Assembly (NCBI GenBank): GCA_015494645.1
Contig: WGAU01000078.1
Span: 1-7,338 of the forward strand
Source: Aquificota bacterium
GTDB lineage: Bacteria; Thermosulfidibacterota; Thermosulfidibacteria; Thermosulfidibacterales; Thermosulfidibacteraceae
Reading direction: 5' to 3'
Length of the DNA stretch: 7,338 nucleotides
The translations under genes were made by a program, and so were the position numbers. Under the pieces are notes generated by a model, which saw nothing but the letters and a program-made list of their open reading frames with translations, made no database searches and was not told where the DNA came from. Below, one piece after another: positions 1 to 5,189 of this stretch (position 1 is the stretch's first letter; every line of letters starts with the position of its first letter).

Positions 1-815
1 CTCCACATATACGCCACATTGACCTTTTTCTTGTACCTTTTCGGCACATATATGTGGCTGCCCCAAGGAGGCACCATTCCTCTTCTCAAAAAGGCGTTGA
101 ACTGGGTAAGCTCACGGTAGTCCATACCTATCCATGCTGCAACGGCCTTAAGATCTATCTTACCAGATACATAGGTCTTGTCCAAAGGTTCCACCTTTGG
201 ATCTGCAAAACCCAAGGACTTTCTGTGCTGGTATATCCACAAAAGGGCTAAAAACCTTGGCACAAATTCCCTCACCTGCCTTGAAAGCATCCCGCTTCTC
301 AACAGCATCCAGTAATCGTCCAGCCCCGTCTTCTCCACAAGTCTCTTTATATAGCCGTCTCCACCGTTGTAAGATGCCAACACCAGCTCCCAGTTGCCAA
401 GATCAGCGTATAGCCGAGAAATGTAACGGGCAGCAGCTTCCGTGGACCTCTCTATATCTGCCCTCTCATCAATCCAGTAGCCCGTCTTAAGCCCATACTT
501 TTGAGCGGTAAACCTCATAAACTGCCAGTAGCCAAAGGCACCGCTCTTGGATCTGGCATCCCCCCTGTATCCACTCTCAAGTACGGGCAATACCACAAGC
601 TCCTCAGGAAGATTGTGCTTTTTCAATACCTTAAGCACTATACCTTTATAGTAAGCCATCCTTCTGAAAGCGCTTTTCACCCATCCCCTATCCACTCTAA
701 GATAGTACTCAACGAAATACCTAACCTCAGGCTTTGAAAGATCGGGCTTCAGAAACTCCGCGTAGGAAGAACTAAACGTGAAAGTTATAGCAATAACCAG
801 CAATGCAACCCTCAT
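1..815 (-). CDS. mltD: MltD-type membrane-bound lytic murein transglycosylase, C-terminus off the window
   Basis: This gene encodes a periplasmic peptidoglycan lytic transglycosylase (SLT fold), which cleaves the MurNAc-GlcNAc bond to leave 1,6-anhydro-MurNAc ends. It reads 271 codons from the ATG at 815-813 without a stop to the left edge, so the C-terminus is missing. Residues 1-19 form a short signal peptide (hydrophobic LLVIAITF, Ser-Tyr-Ala before a likely cleavage). The catalytic Glu is residue 80 in PVLESGY (bases 578-576). The family motifs GAFGYWQFM (92-100), DERADIERST (116-125) and LASYNGG (146-152) follow in the expected order. The last approximately 50 visible residues resemble the segment after the SLT domain in MltD; LysM repeats would be expected beyond the edge. 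There is no clear Shine-Dalgarno before the ATG, consistent with a leaderless transcript from the promoter at 824-852. It is divergent from nfnA. Seen: motifs, order and signal peptide. Inferred: the MltD subfamily and the missing LysM part. Confidence 0.88.
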   Translation of the reverse strand, partial: MRVALLVIAITFTFSSSYAEFLKPDLSKPEVRYFVEYYLRVDRGWVKSAFRRMAYYKGIVLKVLKKHNLPEELVVLPVLESGYRGDARSKSGAFGYWQFMRFTAQKYGLKTGYWIDERADIERSTEAAARYISRLYADLGNWELVLASYNGGDGYIKRLVEKTGLDDYWMLLRSGMLSRQVREFVPRFLALLWIYQHRKSLGFADPKVEPLDKTYVSGKIDLKAVAAWIGMDYRELTQFNAFLRRGMVPPWGSHIYVPKRYKKKVNVAYMW

Positions 816-823
816 GGGCTTTG

Positions 824-852
824 ATTTTAAGGACTAAGGCGCAATGGGTCAA
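824..852 (-). promoter_or_regulatory. Sigma-70-like promoter for mltD
   Basis: Reading the minus strand, a -35 TTGACC (852-847) is followed by a 17-bp spacer and a -10 TAAAAT (829-824). Each box differs from consensus at one position. The predicted transcription start, about 7 nt downstream, falls near 816-818, at or within 1-3 nt of the mltD ATG (815). That leaves no room for a ribosome binding site and suggests leaderless translation. The start was not measured; this is inference from spacing. Confidence 0.6.
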
Positions 853-859
853 GCTTGAC
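848..859. repeat. Perfect 12-bp palindrome spanning both divergent -35 boxes
   Basis: GTCAAGCTTGAC is identical to its reverse complement. It contains five of the six bases of the -35 box of each divergent promoter (TTGAC on each strand), separated by 2 bp at its centre. It may be simply the product of two back-to-back -35 elements, or a dimeric regulator's operator that would block both promoters. Confidence 0.7.
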
Positions 860-903
860 ATGTAAGGGGTTATCAACTAATAAGTTTGAGGCCTTAAAAT
901 AAT
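855..903 (+). promoter_or_regulatory. Probable promoter for the nfnA-nfnB-dapL operon
   Basis: A perfect TTGACA -35 lies at 855-860. The -10 is ambiguous. TAATAA at 878-883 has the ideal 17-bp spacing but matches TATAAT poorly. TAAAAT (895-900) or AATAAT (898-903) are better -10 hexamers, but would need a weaker -35 such as TTATCA at 870-875, 19 bp before TAAAAT. Either choice places the start upstream of the nfnA Shine-Dalgarno (about 911-918). No attenuator or riboswitch-like structure is evident in the short leader. Confidence 0.5.
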
Positions 904-924
904 CACTTTCAGAGAGGGGTGACT

Positions 925-1776
925 ATGTACAAGATCATTGAGAAGCGGGACTGGCACCCGACCATCTGCGAGATGTGGGTGGAGGCTCCCAGGGTAGCTC
1001 GCAAGCACCGTCCCGGGCAGTTTGTTATTATAAGAATCCATGAGAAAGGTGAAAGAATTCCACTTACGGTAGTGGACAAGAAACCTGAAGAGGGCCTTAT
1101 CAGGATTATCTTCCAAAAGGTCGGCAAGACCACATGGGAGTTAGGCACCTTCCAGCCCGGAGACTATATCGCCGATGTAGTAGGACCTCTGGGACAGCCC
1201 ACCCATATTGAAAAGTTCGGCACCGTCGTAGGAATAGGCGGCGGAGTTGGTATCGCACCGCTCTATCCCATCCTAAAAGGTATGAAGGAAGCAGGGAACA
1301 AGCTCATCACCATACTGGGAGCAAGGAGTAAAGGCCTGCTTATCCTTGAAGACGAAATGAGGGCCATATCCGACGAGCTAATCATCACCACCGACGACGG
1401 TAGTTACGGTAAGAAAGGGTTGGTCACCGATGCCTTGAAGGAACTCATTGATTCTGGCGTCAAGATAGATCAAGCGGTAGCCATAGGCCCTGCTATAATG
1501 ATGAAGTTTGTGGTTAAGACCTTGGAACCCTACAAAATTCCCTGTATTGCTTCCCTAAACGCCATGATGCTTGACGGAACAGGTATGTGCGGTGTTTGCA
1601 GAGTAACCGTGGGGGATCAGGTAAAGTTCGTATGCGTAGACGGCCCGGAGTTTGACGGATACCTCATCAACTTTGACGAGTTGATGAGCAGGCTCACCGT
1701 CTATCAAGAAGAGGAGAAAATTGCCCTTGAGAAGTTTAAGAAAGAACATCCAGAAATCTTTGCAGGGGTGGAGTAA
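925..1776 (+). CDS. nfnA: NfnA/SudB: FAD/NAD-binding [2Fe-2S] subunit of NADH-dependent ferredoxin:NADP+ oxidoreductase
   Basis: This is the small subunit of the cytoplasmic flavin-based electron-bifurcating transhydrogenase Nfn. With NfnB it couples NADH and reduced ferredoxin to NADP+ reduction, reversibly; in sulfur-reducing organisms the complex is also named sulfide dehydrogenase SudB. The 283-residue protein has a ferredoxin-reductase fold: the FAD-binding RIPLT at 44-48, the nucleotide-binding GIGGGVGIAPLYPI at 103-116, and a C-terminal [2Fe-2S] motif with Asp217, Cys222, Cys225 and Cys237 (D-x4-C-x2-C-x11-C). The Asp in place of the first Cys is the pattern known for NfnA, and separates it from dihydroorotate dehydrogenase PyrK subunits, which use four Cys. 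The ATG at 925 is preferred over the in-frame GTG at 919 because AGAGAGGGG (911-919) gives a Shine-Dalgarno at about 7-nt spacing. The stop overlaps the nfnB start by one base (TAATG), implying translational coupling. Confidence 0.92.
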   Translation: MYKIIEKRDWHPTICEMWVEAPRVARKHRPGQFVIIRIHEKGERIPLTVVDKKPEEGLIRIIFQKVGKTTWELGTFQPGDYIADVVGPLGQPTHIEKFGTVVGIGGGVGIAPLYPILKGMKEAGNKLITILGARSKGLLILEDEMRAISDELIITTDDGSYGKKGLVTDALKELIDSGVKIDQAVAIGPAIMMKFVVKTLEPYKIPCIASLNAMMLDGTGMCGVCRVTVGDQVKFVCVDGPEFDGYLINFDELMSRLTVYQEEEKIALEKFKKEHPEIFAGVE

Positions 1777-3191
1777 TGGCTGAGAAAAAGAAAGGTTTAA
1801 ACCTCAACAGGGTGGATATGCCCCGCCAAGATCCCAAAGAGAGGATAAAAAATTTTAATGAAGTTGCCCTTGGATACACCGAGGAGATGGCTGTAGCTGA
1901 AGCGGAAAGATGCCTTCTCTGTAAGAAGCCTCTATGCGTTGAAGGATGTCCCGCCGAGGTAAAAATCCCGGAATTCATCGCTCTCATAAGGGAAAAAAAG
2001 TTTGTTGAAGCTTCCAGAAAGATCAAAGAGACCAACGCACTGCCTGCGGTTTGTGGAAGGGTTTGTCCTCAGGAGGAGCAGTGCGAAGAAAAGTGTGTAC
2101 TTAATAAGAAGGGAGCTCCCATAGCCATAGGAAGGCTTGAGAGGTTTGTTGCAGACTATGAAGCTGCCGTCGGAGCCGTTGAAAAGCCAGAAATAGCTCC
2201 TTCCACAGGCAAAAAGGTTGCTGTAGTGGGTTCAGGACCGGGAGGACTTACCGTTGCCGCGGATCTTGCAGTTATGGGACACGAGGTAGTGGTGTTTGAA
2301 GCTCTTCACAAGCCCGGTGGCGTTTTGGTTTACGGCATTCCTGAGTTCAGGCTCCCCAAGGTAATCGTTGAAAGAGAAGTTGAGTACATAAAATCTTTAG
2401 GGGTAAAGTTTGAATGTAACGTAGTTGTTGGTCGCACCGTCACCATAGACGACCTCATGGAAAAGGAAGGCTTTGACGCTGTGTTTATCGGCGTGGGAGC
2501 GGGTGCTCCGATATTCATGGGCATACCCGGAGAAACCCTGAAAGGCGTTTACTCTGCCAACGAGTTCCTAACCAGAAACAACCTCATGAAGGCATATCTC
2601 TTCCCCGAATACGATACTCCTATTAAAGTAGGCAAGAAGGTAGCAGTGGTAGGTGGTGGTAATGTTGCCATGGACGCCGTAAGAACCGCCTTGAGATTAG
2701 GAGCCGAAGAGGCCCATATCATTTACAGAAGAACCAGAAAAGAAATGCCTGCAAGGGCCGAAGAGATAGAGAACGCCGAGGAAGAAGGTGTGATTTTCAA
2801 CTTTTTGGTAAACCCTGTAGAGATTATTGGCGATGAAAACGGATGGGTTAAAGGGCTAAAATGCATAAGAATGGAGCTGGGAGAACCTGATGAATCCGGA
2901 AGAAGACGCCCCGTACCCATTCCCGGATCCGAGTTTATCATGGAAGTGGACACCGTCATCATGGCCATAGGAACCAGAGCCAACCCCGTTGTGCCCATGA
3001 CCACCCCAGGTCTTGAAACCAATAAATGGGGATACATCATCGCCGATGAGGAAACCTGCAAAACCACCAAGAAGGGAGTCTTTGCCGGTGGAGACATAAT
3101 CAGAGGGGCCGCTACTGTGATCCTTGCCGTAGGAGATGGAAAGAAGGCGGCAAGGGCCATAGATCACTATCTTAGAACAGGAGAGTGGTAA
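1776..3191 (+). CDS. nfnB: NfnB/SudA: NADPH-binding two-[4Fe-4S] flavoprotein subunit (GltD-like)
   Basis: This is the large subunit of the Nfn complex, carrying the bifurcating FAD, two [4Fe-4S] clusters and the NADP(H) site. It is homologous to the glutamate synthase small subunit and is often annotated gltA/gltD or sudA. The 471-residue protein has an N-terminal cluster domain with Cys46, 49, 54, 58 (CxxCx4CxxxC) and Cys93, 97, 103, 107 (CxxxCx5CxxxC). A Rossmann FAD motif GSGPGG follows at 152-157, then a second Rossmann motif GGGNVA at 293-298. YRRTRKEMPA (317-326) has the paired Arg typical of NADP phosphate recognition, and GVFAGGD (434-440) completes the FAD site. The start is ATG at 1776, overlapping the nfnA stop, with AGGGG at 1764-1768. 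A stand-alone GltD is unlikely: no large glutamate synthase subunit is adjacent, while an NfnA-type partner is fused to it at the operon level. Whether the complex bifurcates in vivo or acts as a sulfide dehydrogenase cannot be told from sequence. Confidence 0.92.
   Translation: MAEKKKGLNLNRVDMPRQDPKERIKNFNEVALGYTEEMAVAEAERCLLCKKPLCVEGCPAEVKIPEFIALIREKKFVEASRKIKETNALPAVCGRVCPQEEQCEEKCVLNKKGAPIAIGRLERFVADYEAAVGAVEKPEIAPSTGKKVAVVGSGPGGLTVAADLAVMGHEVVVFEALHKPGGVLVYGIPEFRLPKVIVEREVEYIKSLGVKFECNVVVGRTVTIDDLMEKEGFDAVFIGVGAGAPIFMGIPGETLKGVYSANEFLTRNNLMKAYLFPEYDTPIKVGKKVAVVGGGNVAMDAVRTALRLGAEEAHIIYRRTRKEMPARAEEIENAEEEGVIFNFLVNPVEIIGDENGWVKGLKCIRMELGEPDESGRRRPVPIPGSEFIMEVDTVIMAIGTRANPVVPMTTPGLETNKWGYIIADEETCKTTKKGVFAGGDIIRGAATVILAVGDGKKAARAIDHYLRTGEW
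3179..3183 (+). promoter_or_regulatory. Shine-Dalgarno that sets the dapL start
   Basis: AGGAG lies inside the last codons of nfnB, 7 nt before the ATG at 3191. The competing in-frame GTG at 3185 would have only a 1-nt spacing, and the GTG at 3194 is less favoured. The ATG also gives an N-terminus (MVEWAERLKK) that fits the family. Confidence 0.75.
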
Positions 3192-4342
3192 TGGTGGAGT
3201 GGGCTGAAAGGCTAAAAAAGCTTCCAGCATACCTCTTTGCGGAACTGGATGAAAAGAAGGCAAAGAAGATAGCGGAGGGCGTTGATGTTATAGACATGGG
3301 GGTGGGAGACCCTGATCTTCCCACCCCCACCCCCATTGTTGAGGCAATGAAAAAGGCCGTTGAAAAGCCCGAGCACCACAGATATCCCACCTACAACGGC
3401 ATGAAGGCATTCCGCGAAGCTGTGGCCCGCTGGTATAAAAGACGCTTCAACGTGGAGCTTGATCCTGAAAAAGAAGTGGTTGCTCTTATAGGCTCCAAAG
3501 AAGGGATTGCACATCTGCCCTTTGCCTTTGTTGAAGAAAAAGATGTGGTCCTTGTGCCCGATCCCGGATATCCCGTTTACCACTCTGCCACGGTGCTTGC
3601 AGGAGGACAGCCCTACCATGTACCTTTGAGGGAAGAGCTTGGTTTTCTCCCCGATTTAGAGTCTGTCTCTAAGGACGTCCTGGAAAGGACAAAGATTCTT
3701 TTCATAAACTACCCCAACAATCCCACAGCGGGTATGGCCACGAAAGAAGCCTTTTCAAAAATTGTGGAGCTGGCCAAGGAGTACAACTTCATCGTGGCAC
3801 ACGATGCAGCCTACAGCGAGATATACTACGAAGAACCACCTATCAGCATCTTAGAGATACCGGGAGCAAAGGATGTGGCCATTGAGTTCCACTCCCTCTC
3901 CAAGACCTTCAACATGACGGGCTGGCGCATAGGCATGGCGGTGGGCAACCCAGAAATCCTCAAAGGGCTGCTGAAAGTGAAGACTAACATTGACTCCGGT
4001 GTGTTTCAGGCAGTTCAGGAGGCCGCCATCTTTGCACTGGACAACGAACCGGAACTTGACAGGATAAGGGCTACTTACAAGCGCAGAATAGACATCTTCG
4101 TGGAAGGACTCAGAAAAGCGGGAATAGACGTGAAGCCACCCAAAGCCACCTTCTATATCTGGTTCAAGGTGCCCAAGGGATACACCTCCATGGAATTTGC
4201 TAACCTTGCCCTGGACAAGGCGGGTGTGCTACTCACCCCCGGTATTGGTTTCGGAGTTTACGGAGAGGGCTACGCAAGGGCAGCCCTTTGCATGCCTGAT
4301 GAACGGGTTGAAGAGGCTGCTAACAGGATTGCTTCTCTTTAG
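3191..4342 (+). CDS. dapL: LL-diaminopimelate aminotransferase (PLP, class I/II)
   Basis: DapL converts tetrahydrodipicolinate and glutamate directly to LL-diaminopimelate and 2-oxoglutarate, bypassing the succinylase or acetylase steps of lysine and meso-diaminopimelate synthesis. It is a cytoplasmic fold-type I PLP enzyme. The 383-residue length is close to my recollection of the Aquifex enzyme, and the N-terminal pattern (ERLKKLPAYLFAELDEKKAKK) is similar. Visible features are GVGDPDLPTP (37-46), the PLP-contacting NYPNNPT with Asn176, HDAAYSEIY with Asp205, SLSKTFNMTGWRIGM with Schiff-base Lys238, and a C-terminal GYARAAL whose Arg363 would bind the substrate carboxylate. The start overlaps the nfnB stop by one base (TAATG). 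The last 44 bp overlap the next gene. Related enzymes act on alanine or aspartate, so the exact substrate is inferred from similarity; I am confident of the aminotransferase family and fairly confident of DapL. Confidence 0.87.
   Translation: MVEWAERLKKLPAYLFAELDEKKAKKIAEGVDVIDMGVGDPDLPTPTPIVEAMKKAVEKPEHHRYPTYNGMKAFREAVARWYKRRFNVELDPEKEVVALIGSKEGIAHLPFAFVEEKDVVLVPDPGYPVYHSATVLAGGQPYHVPLREELGFLPDLESVSKDVLERTKILFINYPNNPTAGMATKEAFSKIVELAKEYNFIVAHDAAYSEIYYEEPPISILEIPGAKDVAIEFHSLSKTFNMTGWRIGMAVGNPEILKGLLKVKTNIDSGVFQAVQEAAIFALDNEPELDRIRATYKRRIDIFVEGLRKAGIDVKPPKATFYIWFKVPKGYTSMEFANLALDKAGVLLTPGIGFGVYGEGYARAALCMPDERVEEAANRIASL
3298..3328 (+). repeat. GC-rich 10-bp inverted repeat inside dapL
   Basis: GGGGGTGGGA (3298-3307) and TCCCACCCCC (3319-3328) are perfect reverse complements around an 11-nt loop, about 110 nt into the dapL coding region. 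The hairpin encodes the conserved Gly-Val-Gly-Asp-Pro-Asp-Leu-Pro-Thr-Pro segment, so protein constraint may explain it. No T-run follows, so it is not a standard terminator. Confidence 0.55.
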
Positions 4343-4832
4343 TCTGATTGCCGGGGCCTCCTGGGCCATGGACAGAGAGAACCTGGCTTATAGGGAGGCC
4401 CTGGGCCTTTACTCTTCAGGCCAACTGGACTATGCCTTGGCCATTCTGAAAAAGCTTGAAAAAAAAGAAGGAATAAAGAGAACCTCCACCTGCCTGCTTA
4501 TGGGATACATTCTGGAGGCAAAGGGAAACTTTGAAGAGGCAGAAAAGTACTTAAGAGATGCATGGACCAAGTACAGCCCAAACAGTCTAACTCTCTACGC
4601 TGCCGTAGAAGACGCCGCCGTCAGGGCCTATGGCATGAACAACAAACTCGGAGCCACAGTAGCTTTGGACATTGCATCCAAGAAAGATTTACCCCTGAGG
4701 GACAAATGTATTCTTTCCTACAACAGCCTTTTGCTCAAGAAAGAACTCAACCTTGATTACCAGAAAGAACTTTCTTTCATCAAAGAAAGTTGCACAGAAG
4801 TACTTTCACCCTTCATTCCTCAAAATAGGTAG
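4299..4832 (+). CDS. Small exported TPR-like protein of unknown function
   Basis: I do not recognise a named family. The 177-residue product begins with a signal peptide: basic MNGLKR, a hydrophobic LLTGLLLFSLIAGA stretch, and Ser-Trp-Ala (21-23) as a likely signal peptidase I site, so the mature protein would be periplasmic. Residues 27-57 (LAYREALGLYSSGQLDYALAILKKLE) and 65-96 (GYILEAKGNFEEAEKYLRDAW) have the helix-turn-helix spacing of two tetratricopeptide repeats, suggesting a protein-binding role. Three Cys (65, 137, 165) are present but there is no lipobox. The ATG at 4299 was chosen because it directly precedes the signal peptide. The reading frame stays open upstream to an ATG at 4197, but those codons overlap dapL further and encode non-signal sequence. 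The start lies 44 bp inside dapL with no good Shine-Dalgarno, so translation may depend on coupling to dapL. The 3' end overlaps convergent queD by 20 bp. Confidence 0.72.
   Translation: MNGLKRLLTGLLLFSLIAGASWAMDRENLAYREALGLYSSGQLDYALAILKKLEKKEGIKRTSTCLLMGYILEAKGNFEEAEKYLRDAWTKYSPNSLTLYAAVEDAAVRAYGMNNKLGATVALDIASKKDLPLRDKCILSYNSLLLKKELNLDYQKELSFIKESCTEVLSPFIPQNR
4768..4791 (-). terminator. Hairpin just past queD, possible terminator of the kinase-queD transcript
   Basis: AACTTTCTTT (4768-4777) and AAAGAAAGTT (4782-4791) form a perfect 10-bp stem with a 4-nt loop, 22 nt downstream of the queD stop on the minus strand. The minus-strand flank continues CTTTCTGG, only a weak T-rich tail, and the stem is AT-rich, so termination strength is doubtful. 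The hairpin lies within the coding region of the convergent TPR-like gene. Confidence 0.4.
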
Positions 4833-5178
4833 CGCACGCATTCTCAGACTCCCACACGGTGACCCTGTAAACCCTAACAGACAGCTCCTTCTGCAACCTA
4901 CGAAATATGTACCTTGCAAGGTTTTCCGAAGAAGGATTCTCCACATCAAAGGGAGGAACCTCGTTTAGAAGCCTGTGATCCAGAGGCTCAATTACCCTTT
5001 TCAAAGCCGACTTCAGGACCTTAAAATCTACCAGCATCCCAGCCTCATCTATCTCATTTCCCATCACTTCCACCTCAACCCTCCAGTTGTGCCCGTGCAG
5101 GTTCTCGCACTTTCCCCTGTAGTTTCTCAAAAAATGGGCCGAACCAAAGCTATCGGAAACCTTAAGTATCCAGGGCAA
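4813..5178 (-). CDS. queD: 6-carboxy-5,6,7,8-tetrahydropterin synthase QueD
   Basis: QueD converts 7,8-dihydroneopterin triphosphate to 6-carboxytetrahydropterin, the second step towards preQ0 and the queuosine tRNA modification, and is a cytoplasmic zinc enzyme. The 121-residue length matches the family. Zinc ligands are His15 in SAHFL and His28/His30 in CENLHGHNW, with the catalytic Cys24 four residues before His28. Asp67-His68 in PLDHRLLNE, ENPSSENLA (80-88) and Glu110 in VWESENA complete the family signature. The start is TTG (5178-5176). It is the only practical start because the in-frame kinase stop TAG lies just upstream (5190-5188), and AGGAGG (5189-5184) sits 5 nt before it. The gene follows the kinase with a 9-nt gap, so the two are probably co-transcribed and translationally coupled. 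No other queuosine gene is in the window. A 6-pyruvoyltetrahydropterin synthase is the alternative reading, but the CxxxHGH Cys pattern favours QueD. Confidence 0.9.
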   Translation of the reverse strand: MPWILKVSDSFGSAHFLRNYRGKCENLHGHNWRVEVEVMGNEIDEAGMLVDFKVLKSALKRVIEPLDHRLLNEVPPFDVENPSSENLARYIFRRLQKELSVRVYRVTVWESENACATYFEE

Positions 5179-5183
5179 CCTCC

Positions 5184-5189
5184 CCTCCT
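5184..5189 (-). promoter_or_regulatory. Shine-Dalgarno of queD overlapping the kinase stop codon
   Basis: Reading the minus strand, TAGGAGGGGAGG is followed directly by TTG. AGGAGG begins within the kinase TAG stop and has a 5-nt spacing to the TTG, supporting the non-ATG start and coupled translation. Confidence 0.75.

Noticed and set aside
54..737. Plus-strand open frames across 54-737
   Set aside because: The minus strand here encodes a motif-complete lytic transglycosylase; the plus-strand translations show no domain.
816..924. A riboswitch (for example lysine-type) upstream of the nfn-dapL operon
   Set aside because: The 109-bp gap is filled by two promoters and leaves a leader far too short for a lysine riboswitch; no conserved elements were seen.
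2723..3263. Two long minus-strand open frames (2723-3160 and 2856-3263) antisense to nfnB and dapL
   Set aside because: They lie opposite strongly conserved coding sequence, have low-complexity Ser/Pro/Gly-rich translations and no recognisable motif or ribosome site; they are shadows.
4197..4298. Upstream extension of the TPR-like protein to an ATG at 4197
   Set aside because: It would overlap dapL by 146 bp and bury the signal peptide 34 residues into the protein; the ATG at 4299 places it at the N-terminus.
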